Position numbers and translations under genes: made by a program. From NCBI GenBank assembly GCA_023247915.1, contig JAHFFN010000009.1, forward strand, positions 1-43,058: DNA of 43,058 nucleotides, in the 5' to 3' direction. Each line of letters opens with the position of its first letter. The first letter of the stretch is position 1. The notes under the pieces were generated by a model. It worked only from the letters and a program-made list of their open reading frames with translations. It did not search any database and had not been told where the DNA came from. This stretch comes from Candidatus Omnitrophota bacterium. Lineage in GTDB: Bacteria > Omnitrophota > Gorgyraeia > 2-02-FULL-51-18. This document shows positions 33,472-41,106 of the stretch, piece after piece.

Positions 33472-34394
33472 ATCTAGAAACCCAAATAGGAAAGATTCAA
33501 TTAAAGAATCCGGTGCTTGTGGCATCGGGTACTTTCGGCCATGCCAAGGAATTTGCACCACTCATTGATTTGAAAAAATTAGGTGGCATTGTCACCAAAA
33601 CAATTACGCTCAAGCCGCGTCTGGGAAATCCTCCGACACGTATCGTTGAAACACCGTCCGGGATGCTCAACGCGATCGGCTTGCAAAATCCAGGTGTCGA
33701 AAAATTTATCGAAGAAAAATTGCCTTATTTTCGGAAATTAAAAATTCCGATCATCGTCTCCGCAATGGCGTATACCGTCGAGGAATTTGCAGAGGTGGTG
33801 AAAATTTTAGATCGGGAAGATGGAATTGATGGATTTGAATTGAATTTATCATGTCCGAATGTTTCGTATGGCACAAAATCTGGATCCGCACGAATGTTCG
33901 CACACGACGAAAAAATGATCGAAGAGGTGGTGGGCGCGGTTCGCAAAGTTACCTCTAAAACATTAATCGCCAAATTGGGGCCTGACGTTTCGGATATCGC
34001 ACGGATGGCTATGGCTGCGGAACGCGGCGGAGCGGATGCTGTCGCGTTGATCAACACCTTCACTGCGATGGTGATCGACCTTAAAACCAGAAAACCCGTG
34101 TTAGCCAATAAAACCGGCGGTCTTTCAGGGCCTTGTGTGAGACCGATTGCAGTTCGCATGACATGGGATGTTTGCCGCCAAACCAAGATTCCCGTGATGG
34201 GCATCGGCGGTATTATGAACGCCAACGATGCTCTCGAATTTTTAGTCGCCGGTGCGAAGGCGATTCAAGTCGGCACCGCCAATTTTGTGAATCCCAACGC
34301 CTCGATTGAAATCTTGGAAGGCATTCAAGCATTTATGAAAAAAAATAAAATTTCAAATATTCAAGAAATCATAGGATCGGTTAAAAACACATGA
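33462..34394 (+). CDS. pyrD: Dihydroorotate dehydrogenase, class 1B catalytic subunit
   Basis: FMN-binding beta/alpha barrel (310 aa) oxidising dihydroorotate to orotate. Shows NPVLVASGTFG near the N-terminus, ELNLSCPNVSYG with the class 1 Cys in the active-site loop, and MGIGGIMNANDALEFLVAGA for FMN phosphate. The open frame runs upstream to 33261 but the added residues are the shadow of pyrK; ATG 33462 gives the family N-terminus. With PyrK present, NAD+ is the likely acceptor rather than quinone. Overlaps pyrF by four bases. Confidence 0.96.
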   Translation: MGLNLETQIGKIQLKNPVLVASGTFGHAKEFAPLIDLKKLGGIVTKTITLKPRLGNPPTRIVETPSGMLNAIGLQNPGVEKFIEEKLPYFRKLKIPIIVSAMAYTVEEFAEVVKILDREDGIDGFELNLSCPNVSYGTKSGSARMFAHDEKMIEEVVGAVRKVTSKTLIAKLGPDVSDIARMAMAAERGGADAVALINTFTAMVIDLKTRKPVLANKTGGLSGPCVRPIAVRMTWDVCRQTKIPVMGIGGIMNANDALEFLVAGAKAIQVGTANFVNPNASIEILEGIQAFMKKNKISNIQEIIGSVKNT

Positions 34395-35095
34395 GTGAAA
34401 AATTAATTGTCGCGTTGGATGTGCCCGGTTTGAATGACGCGGAGAAGCTTGTGAAATCGCTCTCGACCTCCGTCAAAATTTTTAAAGTGGGGAAGGAGCT
34501 TTTTACCTCCGCGGGTTCGGAAGTGGTGAAAATGATTCACTCGCATCGTGCGAAAGTATTTCTCGATCTTAAGTTCCATGATATTCCCAACACGGTGGCC
34601 GGCGCTTGTGCCGCCGCGACGCGCTTGGGTGTGTTTATGATGAATGTGCATGCTTCTGGCGGAAGTACCATGATGAAAGCCGCCGCGGAGGCGGTTAAAA
34701 AAACAGCCAAAGGTTTGAATTATCCTGAACCAATTTTGATCGGTGTGACGGTTCTAACAAGCATGGCTCAATCAGATCTTGTAGAAATCGGGGTTCAAAA
34801 AGAACTTCCGATCCAGGTGAAAGATTTGGCGGTGCTCGCAAAAAGCGCCGGGCTTGGTGGCGTAGTGGCGTCACCTTTAGAAATTGAAACGATACGCAAA
34901 GCCACCGGAAAAGATTTTGTGATTGTGACTCCTGGTGTTCGACCCGAATGGGCTTCCACCGGCGATCAAAAGCGAGTGATGACACCCAAGGAAGCGGTTC
35001 AAAAAGGGGCTGATTTTATTGTGGTGGGTCGGCCTATCACGGCAGACAAAGACCCGCTGAATGCGGCAAAAAGAATTTTAGACGAAATCAAGTAG
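34391..35095 (+). CDS. pyrF: Orotidine 5'-phosphate decarboxylase
   Basis: Final step to UMP (234 aa). The catalytic DxKxxD motif is in VFLDLKFHDIPNTVAGA, LIVALDVPGLNDAEK forms the N-terminal strand with its Asp, and VTPGVRPEW and VVGRPITADKDP bind the phosphate. Length and motifs are those of the bacterial PyrF group 1. It is the last of the classical pyr genes in this operon; pyrE is about 3 kb downstream in a different unit. Confidence 0.97.
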   Translation: MSEKLIVALDVPGLNDAEKLVKSLSTSVKIFKVGKELFTSAGSEVVKMIHSHRAKVFLDLKFHDIPNTVAGACAAATRLGVFMMNVHASGGSTMMKAAAEAVKKTAKGLNYPEPILIGVTVLTSMAQSDLVEIGVQKELPIQVKDLAVLAKSAGLGGVVASPLEIETIRKATGKDFVIVTPGVRPEWASTGDQKRVMTPKEAVQKGADFIVVGRPITADKDPLNAAKRILDEIK

Positions 35096-35103
35096 GAGGG
35101 GCT

Positions 35104-35523
35104 ATGGCACGCGCAATCATTGAAAAAGAACTTCATTTTGAGACGAAGAACGAAACCGGCCTCCTAGGCCAGGTCACCAAAACTCTGGAGCTAGCCCAGG
35201 TCTTTATTATTCATTTGTCCGCCTATTCGGTGAAAAATAAGGCTTATTTCCAGATTATTGTGAAGGATTGCAAGAAAGCCAAGGCGGCGCTCAAACATTT
35301 AATCCCCAAAATCGAAGAACGCGACGTGTTGGTCGTCGAATTTGAGAATAAAACAGGTACTTTGGCGCCCGTCGCGCGGCTTTTAGGCTCCAATCGCATC
35401 GCGGTCGACTATGTCTATGGTACCAGCGGCGATGGGTTCAAAATCGTCGGCATTTTTTCGACCTCCGACAACAAAAAGGCCGCCCAAATAATAAATAAGG
35501 ATTCCGGCAGTTTCGGTGTATAA
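35104..35523 (+). CDS. Tandem ACT-domain protein
   Basis: Small protein (139 aa) with two ACT-like repeats, starting near residues 8 (HFETKNETGLLGQVTKTLE) and 77 (VVEFENKTGTLAPVARLL). ACT domains bind amino acids or other small ligands and often regulate enzymes. A strong AGGAGGG site precedes the ATG, eight bases after pyrF, so it is probably co-transcribed with the pyr genes, perhaps sensing a related metabolite; that is inference. The stop codon region contains the -10 box of the next unit. Confidence 0.8.
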   Translation: MARAIIEKELHFETKNETGLLGQVTKTLELAQVFIIHLSAYSVKNKAYFQIIVKDCKKAKAALKHLIPKIEERDVLVVEFENKTGTLAPVARLLGSNRIAVDYVYGTSGDGFKIVGIFSTSDNKKAAQIINKDSGSFGV

Positions 35524-35524
35524 T
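35519..35524 (+). promoter_or_regulatory. Candidate -10 box for the Arg/Gly-rich protein gene
   Basis: TATAAT overlapping the stop codon of the ACT-domain gene, with no clear -35. If used, the downstream gene has a leader of about 110 bases. Confidence 0.35.
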
Positions 35525-35529
35525 AACAA

Positions 35530-35606
35530 TTGATCGTCGGTGGAAAACCGGCGTGATCACGTAAACAAGAAGATCCTGCGAAGTCCGGCAACATCGGGCG
35601 GACCCC
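35530..35606 (+). ncRNA. Possible structured 5' leader
   Basis: Two hairpins can be drawn: CGUCGGU-GGAAA-ACCGGCG (about 35534-35552) and GUCCG...CGGAC (about 35583-35603). They are followed by a ribosome-binding site AAGGAG at 35628-35633 before the GTG at 35641. It matches no riboswitch class I know. It could be a cis-regulatory leader of the downstream Arg/Gly-rich protein. Confidence 0.4.
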
Positions 35607-35640
35607 CTAAGGAAATTCGATTCATCCAAGGAGAAATAGA

Positions 35641-36075
35641 GTGAGTTTTTTCAAAAAAGATAAAGACGGTAATAGTTCATCCGGCCCTCAAGACGTTGCG
35701 TCGCAACTGGCTAAAATCATCGAGCACATGGGCTTTCTCGAGAAAAAAATAGACTCTCTTTTAGAGCAGTCTCGCAGCCGTCCGCCCATGGGCGGAGGTC
35801 GTTCTTTCGGCGGTCACAGTGGCGGACCCAATCGTGGTTTTCGTCGTCCCGGACAGGGCAGTGGTAATTTTAGACCCGGTCCTCGCGAGGCATTTAACTC
35901 TTCCAGACCTTCTCGTCCTTCACGTCCCGGTGGACCTGGCAGGGATAATCGTGGTCCTCGTCGTCCGTTTAATGGTAACGGCAATAGCCGTCCTCCGTAT
36001 CGTCCGGATCACCGTCCGGATCATCGCCCGGAATCAGCAGCCGGCGCAGGTCAGGAACAGTCGTTCAACTCTTAA
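35641..36075 (+). CDS. Arg/Gly/Pro-rich disordered protein
   Basis: A 144-residue protein, GTG start with AAGGAG seven bases upstream. Residues 15-45 form one amphipathic helix or short coiled coil (QLAKIIEHMGFLEKKIDSLL). From about residue 46 onward it is low-complexity: many RP, RG, SRP and GGP units and a DHRPDHRP repeat, with no hydrophobic core. Similar tails in other proteins bind RNA or promote condensates; a nucleic-acid role is plausible but unproven. Biased composition makes database matches unreliable. It precedes a helicase gene by 27 bases, possibly in the same transcript. Confidence 0.75.
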   Translation: MSFFKKDKDGNSSSGPQDVASQLAKIIEHMGFLEKKIDSLLEQSRSRPPMGGGRSFGGHSGGPNRGFRRPGQGSGNFRPGPREAFNSSRPSRPSRPGGPGRDNRGPRRPFNGNGNSRPPYRPDHRPDHRPESAAGAGQEQSFNS

Positions 36076-36102
36076 AAAAGAGTTTAGTTCTCTAGGACTC
36101 CC

Positions 36103-38025
36103 GTGGAGGCAAGCGACAAGAAGTATTTCCATTTTTTAAAAGAACTTGTCCGCCTTGAGGAAAGGGAAGAAAACGAAGAAATCGAAAACGATTTTCTTCA
36201 CCTTTCTGCACGGGAGCGCCAGGAGCGCGGTAAAGCGCTGTTGGGCTTAGAGCTTGTCGAAAAACATTACAGCCCCGCCGATCACGTCTTGGCAACCTTT
36301 TGCCTGCCAGGCCAAAAAGTTCTCCCCCTTTTTTCTTTAGAAGCCGGGGACATCGTCACCCTTTTCCCCGAAAAACAAAAAGATTTTGAATGTCCCACCG
36401 GCACCGTCTATGAAAAATCAAAAGACACGCTGACCATCGCTTTCAATCACGAGCTTCCGGATTGGCTGGAAAAAGGAAAAACTTATCAGCTTCATCGCTC
36501 GATCAACCGGGTGACGTATAAAAGAATGCTCGAAGCGCTCGACGCGGTGGTGGAAACCAATAACACGCGCTTGGCGCATTTTCGCGATGTTTCTTTAAAA
36601 TTAAAAAAAGCGGTCATCGAGCCGGTGGATGAAAAACACATCCAATGGCTGGATCCTTTTTTGAATGATTCTCAGAAACGCTCGGTGCTTTCCGCTCTTG
36701 GCGCCAAAGATGTGCTTTTAGTGCACGGTCCGCCGGGCACCGGAAAGACCACGGCTCTTGTTGAAATCATCCGCCAAAGCATCCTAAGAAAAGAATCTGT
36801 TTTCGTCGCGGCACCCAGCAATACCGCCTGTGACAATGTGCTCGAACGTTTGGTCGCGAAAAATATCAATGCGCTTCGCTTCGGTCATCCGGCGCGCATC
36901 ACGGAGTCCTTGCGTGAGCACACGCTCGATTTTAAATTGGCGCTTCACCCGGTTAGCCAAATCATTTCCCAAAAACAAAGCGAGCTTCAACGTTTGTTTA
37001 AAAAAGAAGACCGGTATCACGAACGTCGCAGTCCCGGACGCGACGAAGAACGCGCGCTTCGCATGGAAATTGAAAGTCTAAAACAAGAAATTCGAAATCT
37101 AAGAAAAGAAGTTTTTTTGCGGGTGATGCGCGAGACCGAGGTCATGGTCGGCACACTCACCGGCATTCAGGACAAATCGATTCGTGATAAAAATTTTGAT
37201 CTCTTGGTGATTGACGAGGCGACGCAGGCGACCGAGCCTTTGTCTTGGATTCCCATGACACGCGCCAAAAAAGTCGTGATGGCGGGCGATCATTTTCAGT
37301 TGCCGCCGACAATTCGCTCCAAAGAAGCGGACGAAAGAGGGCTGGGCGTCACCTTGTTCGAGAGATTTTATGGGATTTTACCCGGCGAATGCAAAGTGCT
37401 TTTGGAACGCCAATACCGCATGAATGAAAAAATTATGGGTTTTTCTTCACGGGAATTTTATAAAAATTTGCTCGTAGCGGACGAATCGGTGCGTTTTCAA
37501 ACTCTCGCGGGGCTTAAAGGTGTGAAAGCTTGCGCTGAGACCGAAGAGCCGTTTCTTTACATTGATACGGTGGGGAAAGGTTTTGAAGAAAAATTGGAAG
37601 AGGGGAGCGAGAGCCGCTACAATCCCGAAGAGGCGGGGCTTCTTTTGGAACAATTGAAACTCATGCTTTCTTTAGGAGTGCCGCCGGAAGAAATCGCGGT
37701 GATCAGCACTTACAGCGCGCAGGTGCGGCTTTTGACCAGTCTTTCGCCGGATCCTAAAATTGAAATTGATTCGGTGGATGGGTTTCAGGGGAGAGAAAAG
37801 GAACTCGTCATGGTCTCGCTGGTACGCTCCAACATGCTAGGCGAGATGGGCTTCTTGGCCGACACGCGCCGCATGAATGTCGCCATGACTCGCGCCCGCC
37901 GCAAACTCATCGTCATCGGCGACAGCGCCACCCTTTCCGCCATTCCGTTCTACCGAGACTTCATCAAATATTCTCAGGATATCGGTGCCTACAAAACCGC
38001 CTGGGAATTGCCTGTGACGGATTAA
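36103..38025 (+). CDS. SF1 DNA/RNA helicase (UPF1/IGHMBP2-like)
   Basis: A 640-residue superfamily 1 helicase. Walker A GPPGTGKTT at about residues 209-217, motif II LVIDEATQATEP near 368, motif III AGDHFQLPPT, motif IV region LERQYRMNEK, motif V DSVDGFQGREKELV and motif VI VAMTRARRKLIVIG are all present. The N-terminal region (residues 1-180) has an OB-like segment as in IGHMBP2/DNA2-type proteins. Bacterial members of this group have unclear roles in nucleic-acid repair or RNA handling. The start is GTG 36103 with only a weak ribosome-binding site. Next to an RG-rich protein, RNA-related work is possible. Confidence 0.9.
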   Translation: MEASDKKYFHFLKELVRLEEREENEEIENDFLHLSARERQERGKALLGLELVEKHYSPADHVLATFCLPGQKVLPLFSLEAGDIVTLFPEKQKDFECPTGTVYEKSKDTLTIAFNHELPDWLEKGKTYQLHRSINRVTYKRMLEALDAVVETNNTRLAHFRDVSLKLKKAVIEPVDEKHIQWLDPFLNDSQKRSVLSALGAKDVLLVHGPPGTGKTTALVEIIRQSILRKESVFVAAPSNTACDNVLERLVAKNINALRFGHPARITESLREHTLDFKLALHPVSQIISQKQSELQRLFKKEDRYHERRSPGRDEERALRMEIESLKQEIRNLRKEVFLRVMRETEVMVGTLTGIQDKSIRDKNFDLLVIDEATQATEPLSWIPMTRAKKVVMAGDHFQLPPTIRSKEADERGLGVTLFERFYGILPGECKVLLERQYRMNEKIMGFSSREFYKNLLVADESVRFQTLAGLKGVKACAETEEPFLYIDTVGKGFEEKLEEGSESRYNPEEAGLLLEQLKLMLSLGVPPEEIAVISTYSAQVRLLTSLSPDPKIEIDSVDGFQGREKELVMVSLVRSNMLGEMGFLADTRRMNVAMTRARRKLIVIGDSATLSAIPFYRDFIKYSQDIGAYKTAWELPVTD

Positions 38026-38039
38026 ACTCCGTTATCGCT

Positions 38040-38280
38040 AACAAACGAACCGCATGAAAGTAGTGCAAACTTTAGTTTGCTAAATCACACTGATTGCACA
38101 TCCTCCCGAATCGGCTACATTCTGTAGAGCCTCAAGTAGAAAAAAGTAGGTCAGGTTTAAACCTGACCTACTTTTTTCTGGACGATACACCCCTCTGAAA
38201 GGTGTTTTTTAGGTATTTTGAATTCTACCTGAATTACGCAAACTAAAGTTTGCGCTACCCTTAACCGTGGGATTTGTTGT
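38040..38280 (-). repeat. Intergenic repeat family, copy 3 (inverted, composite)
   Basis: On the minus strand, 38280-38138 repeats the element of 9676 and 19059: lead-in CCACGGTTAAGGGTAGC, hairpin at 38238-38255, AGGTA...TACCT stem, then the 42-base palindrome 38138-38179. To the left, 38040-38085 carries a decayed copy of the lead-in in plus orientation (hairpin GCAAACTTTAGTTTGC at 38065-38080). So two oppositely oriented lead-ins flank one palindrome. The 292-base gap between the helicase gene and pyrE holds nothing else but the pyrE promoter. Confidence 0.87.
38138..38179. terminator. Perfect 42-bp palindrome, probable bidirectional terminator
   Basis: Third copy, arms of 21 bases with no mismatch. 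The end of each arm is A/T-rich (AGAAAAAAG on the left), giving a T tract after the stem on either strand. It separates the helicase unit from pyrE. Confidence 0.75.
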
Positions 38281-38300
38281 CAGTAGTTAGAATTAATTTA

Positions 38301-38309
38301 TGGTATAAT
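38301..38309 (+). promoter_or_regulatory. Extended -10 promoter for pyrE
   Basis: TGGTATAAT, a perfect extended -10 box ending eight bases before the ATG at 38318. Leaderless or nearly so; no PyrR hairpin is present here, unlike the main pyr operon. Confidence 0.65.
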
Positions 38310-38317
38310 CCCGAATT

Positions 38318-38899
38318 ATGAACGAACAAGAAATATTAAAAATATTTAAAGATGAAAAAGCCTATTTGACGGGGCATTTTTTGTTGTCGAGTGGGTTGCA
38401 TAGTCCGAATTATATGCAATGCGCGCTGGTGCTTCAGAAGCCTTGGGTGGCGGAGAAGCTTTGCAAGGATCTGGCCAAAAAACTTCTTAAGACTAAGATT
38501 GATGTGGTGATCGGCCCGGCCTTGGGCGGCATGATTGTTTCTTATGAGATGGGTCGCGCGCTCAAAGTCCGTTCTATTTTTGCCGAGCGCGTCGATAACG
38601 TGTTCGCGCTTCGCCGCGGATTTTCTCTCAAGAAAAATGAAAAAGTGCTCGTGACCGAAGACGTGATCACGACCGGCAAGTCGACGTACGAAGTGATTGA
38701 TTTGGTGGAGCGCCATGGCGCTAAAGTCGTCGCGGTGGCTTCCATTGTCAATCGTAGTGACGGCGCGGCCATATTTTCCCAGGATTTTCACTCGCTTTTA
38801 AATATCAATATCAAATCCTACCGACCCGAAGATTGTCCGTTGTGCCGTGAAAAGAAAAACCCTCTTGTGAAACCGGGGAGCCGAGCCCTTCATGTCTAA
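38318..38899 (+). CDS. pyrE: Orotate phosphoribosyltransferase
   Basis: Transfers phosphoribose from PRPP to orotate (193 aa), completing the UMP pathway in this window. The PRPP motif is VLVTEDVITTGKSTYEVIDL. HFLLSSGLHSPNYMQCALVL at the N-terminus and VIGPALGGMIVSYE are typical. A Cys-containing tail (DCPLCREKKNPLVKPGSR) is found in thermophile/Gram-positive-like PyrE. It has its own promoter and no visible PyrR site, so it may not share the control of the pyrR operon. Its 3' end overlaps the Hsp20-like gene by eight bases. Confidence 0.96.
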   Translation: MNEQEILKIFKDEKAYLTGHFLLSSGLHSPNYMQCALVLQKPWVAEKLCKDLAKKLLKTKIDVVIGPALGGMIVSYEMGRALKVRSIFAERVDNVFALRRGFSLKKNEKVLVTEDVITTGKSTYEVIDLVERHGAKVVAVASIVNRSDGAAIFSQDFHSLLNINIKSYRPEDCPLCREKKNPLVKPGSRALHV

Positions 38900-39443
38900 A
38901 AAAACCGCTTATTTTTTTATTCTTTCCGTTCTGATCACTATCCCTGTTTGCGCGGATCAAAATTCCGATTCCAATAAAAATGTTGCCTACGAGCAAGCGC
39001 GCGTGGACTACCGGGCGTATTTGGATCAGCTCAAATCATTGAACCAGCAATATAAAGAAGTGACCGGCGAATTAAAAAATATCATCCAGGAAGAAGGCCT
39101 CCCGGTCTGGGATGAAAAAACCGGCGGCATCAATCTTTTAAAAGGAAGTGATGTGCTAGGTTCCGGCAATGCCAATATTAAAGAAACAGACTCTGAAATG
39201 ACAGTCATTCTTGAGCTTCCAGGGCTCAAAAAAGAGTCGATTCATATCACCATTCAGGAATCTAAGATTCTAAAAGTTACCGCCCAAAAAAAATTACCCA
39301 CTGAGCCCGTCGAGCTTTTGATCCAGCTGCCCGCCATGGCTCTCGACCGGGGTCAACAAGCTTCTTATGAAGACGGGATTCTGACGATTCATATCCCGAA
39401 ATTACCCCAGTCTAAGACGGAAGTTCCTGTCCCAATTCAATAA
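38892..39443 (+). CDS. Exported Hsp20/alpha-crystallin-like protein
   Basis: A 183-residue protein with a signal peptide (about residues 1-21, TAYFFILSVLITIPVCA; the Cys is followed by AD, so a lipobox is not clear). A helical region follows at about 30-65. The second half is an alpha-crystallin/Hsp20 domain: ANIKETDSEMTVILELPGLK, then ESIHITIQESKILKVTAQ, DGILTIHIPK, and a C-terminal VPVPI tail like the IxI motif. Most bacterial Hsp20 proteins are cytoplasmic, so an exported one is unusual and may act as a periplasmic holdase. Start overlaps the pyrE end. Confidence 0.8.
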   Translation: MSKKTAYFFILSVLITIPVCADQNSDSNKNVAYEQARVDYRAYLDQLKSLNQQYKEVTGELKNIIQEEGLPVWDEKTGGINLLKGSDVLGSGNANIKETDSEMTVILELPGLKKESIHITIQESKILKVTAQKKLPTEPVELLIQLPAMALDRGQQASYEDGILTIHIPKLPQSKTEVPVPIQ

Positions 39444-39476
39444 TTTTTACATGTTCGTTACATTCGAAACGCTTCG

Positions 39477-39505
39477 TTGACAAAGGAATACTCCCTTGTT
39501 AGAAT
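39477..39505 (+). promoter_or_regulatory. Sigma70 promoter of the atp operon
   Basis: TTGACA (39477-39482), a 17-base spacer and TAGAAT (39500-39505) with TG at the extended -10 position: the best promoter in the window along with the pyr one. An AGAGGA ribosome-binding site lies at 39519-39524, close to the ATG at 39527. Confidence 0.85.
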
Positions 39506-39526
39506 GACCGCCTACTGCAGAGGATT

Positions 39527-39760
39527 ATGAGCGGAAAAAACGACGCTTTTTACGAGCAGGTCAAGCAATTGGGCGTCCTGACCACGATCCCCATTATCCT
39601 CCTTGTAGGCCCGACGCTCGGCTTCTTTTTGGGCGGCTGGATTGATCGTAAGGCTCATATTTATCCGTGGTTTACAATAGTTTTTGTCTGTTTTGGATTT
39701 ATCGGATCAGGCCGTGAGGTTTTCCGGCTTTTGAAGCAAATCCAGAAAGATGACAAATAA
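39527..39760 (+). CDS. atpZ: ATP synthase-associated protein AtpZ
   Basis: Small membrane protein (77 aa) with two hydrophobic helices separated by a GWIDRKAHIYPW loop, typical of AtpZ (F0F1-ATPase subunit family), and a charged C-terminus. In Bacillus-type operons AtpZ is thought to form a Ca2+/Mg2+ channel with AtpI or assist c-ring assembly. First gene after the operon promoter. Confidence 0.83.
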   Translation: MSGKNDAFYEQVKQLGVLTTIPIILLVGPTLGFFLGGWIDRKAHIYPWFTIVFVCFGFIGSGREVFRLLKQIQKDDK

Positions 39761-39779
39761 AGGAAGATCCCTTTAAGCA

Positions 39780-40157
39780 ATGAACTCTTTTTTCAAAAAT
39801 ACGGCTTTTTTAGGTTTAAGTTTGGCTTTGATTTCGGCGGGAATCGCTTTTTTCGCCAAAGGCGGAGTTTGGGCGCTGGCTGTGGTGGTTGGTGCGGCAT
39901 GGATTTTTTTAAATGTTTATTTTTTGTTCCGTTTGATCGCGATGGGAATGAATGTCCAGGGCGGTAAGAAAGACAAAGTTCTAATTCTCTCTGTTTTTAA
40001 ATTTCCGGTGCTGTATGTGGCCGGATTTTTTATTTTAAAAAGCCGTTTTTTCCCGGTTTACGGCATCGTCACCGGACTCACCGCGTTTATGACTGCTCTG
40101 GTCATCATTTGGGGATTTAGCGCTCGTACTGCTTTTGTAGAGGAGCGCGTCTCATGA
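39780..40157 (+). CDS. atpI: ATP synthase subunit I
   Basis: Membrane protein (125 aa) with four hydrophobic helices, matching the ATP synthase I family by position (between atpZ and atpB) and by its pattern, including FFAKGGVWALAVVVGAAW and the polar MNVQGGKKDK loop. AtpI helps assemble the c-ring. Sequence conservation in this family is low, so the call depends partly on context. ATGA overlap with atpB. Confidence 0.78.
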   Translation: MNSFFKNTAFLGLSLALISAGIAFFAKGGVWALAVVVGAAWIFLNVYFLFRLIAMGMNVQGGKKDKVLILSVFKFPVLYVAGFFILKSRFFPVYGIVTGLTAFMTALVIIWGFSARTAFVEERVS

Positions 40158-41065
40158 GCTGGTTTGTCGCGACCGCTTACGCTTCCGAAGCCGCGCACGG
40201 CGCCGCCGAAGCGCATGGAGCCAAACACGAGACGTCTCTCCACGTCATTAATTTTGTTCAGCTTATCGCCAGACTTATTGGCGGGTCTACCGGCGAACTT
40301 TTCGAAAAATATCAGAACATGATTTTCGGCGTGATTGTGATCGCGATTTTAGGTTTTATTTTTCACGCGGCCTCTAGAAATGCTCAATTAAAGCCCGGTC
40401 GTCTGCAAAGCGCCTGCGAAGCCGTCGTCGAAGCCTTGAATGGATTTGTTTCAGGAATTTTGGGGCCTCAAGGCAAAAAATACACGCCGTTTTTAGGAAC
40501 GCTGTTTCTTTATATTTGGACCATGAATCTCATCGGTCTTCTGCCGCTTATGAAATCCAACACCGCTAATTCGATCACACTTCCCGGTTCCGTGCCGCTA
40601 CCGATCCCAACCACCACCGTGGCTTTAGCTTTAATTGTATTTGTGTATGTGCAATGTATCGGGATTAAAAATCAAGGCATTGTCGGGTATTTGGATCATA
40701 TGGCGGGGACACCCCGGGACGTTTTTGGCTGGGTCATGGTTCCCATCATGCTACCGATCCATTTGATCGGCGAGTTGGCTAAACCTTTTAGTCTGACGTT
40801 CAGACTATTTTGTAACATCATGGGCGGTCATATTTTGGTGGCTGTTTTTATCGGAATGGCGATCGGGGCGGCATTTATTCCGTTCCAAGCGCCGTTTTTG
40901 ATTTTTGAAATCGCCACCAGCACCATCCAGGCATTTGTGTTTACATTGCTGAGTACCGTTTATATTGCGATGATGTTGCCGCATGAACATGCCGAAGAGC
41001 ATGGCGCGGAAAGTCACACGCATGAACAAGCGGCGTCCGCCACAGTACTGGCGGGCAAGCACTAA
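40154..41065 (+). CDS. atpB: ATP synthase Fo subunit a
   Basis: Ion-channel subunit (303 aa) of the Fo sector. The essential arginine is Arg217 in SLTFRLFCNIMGGH. Helices around KYTPFLGTLFLYIWTMNLIG and the C-terminal hairpin are normal. The N-terminus WFVATAYASEAAHGAAEAHG is His/Ala-rich and could contain a short signal-like segment; the C-terminal tail is also His/Glu-rich (EHAEEHGAESHTHEQ). Followed by atpE after a 41-base gap that includes an AAGGAGC ribosome-binding site. Confidence 0.96.
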   Translation: MSWFVATAYASEAAHGAAEAHGAKHETSLHVINFVQLIARLIGGSTGELFEKYQNMIFGVIVIAILGFIFHAASRNAQLKPGRLQSACEAVVEALNGFVSGILGPQGKKYTPFLGTLFLYIWTMNLIGLLPLMKSNTANSITLPGSVPLPIPTTTVALALIVFVYVQCIGIKNQGIVGYLDHMAGTPRDVFGWVMVPIMLPIHLIGELAKPFSLTFRLFCNIMGGHILVAVFIGMAIGAAFIPFQAPFLIFEIATSTIQAFVFTLLSTVYIAMMLPHEHAEEHGAESHTHEQAASATVLAGKH

Positions 41066-41106
41066 ATTAATTAATCAATAACCTAATCAACGAAGGAGCA
41101 TTAAAA

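Noticed and set aside
9676-38280. CRISPR array
   Set aside because: The repeats are far apart, structured, and occur once per intergenic gap; there are no regular spacers or cas genes.
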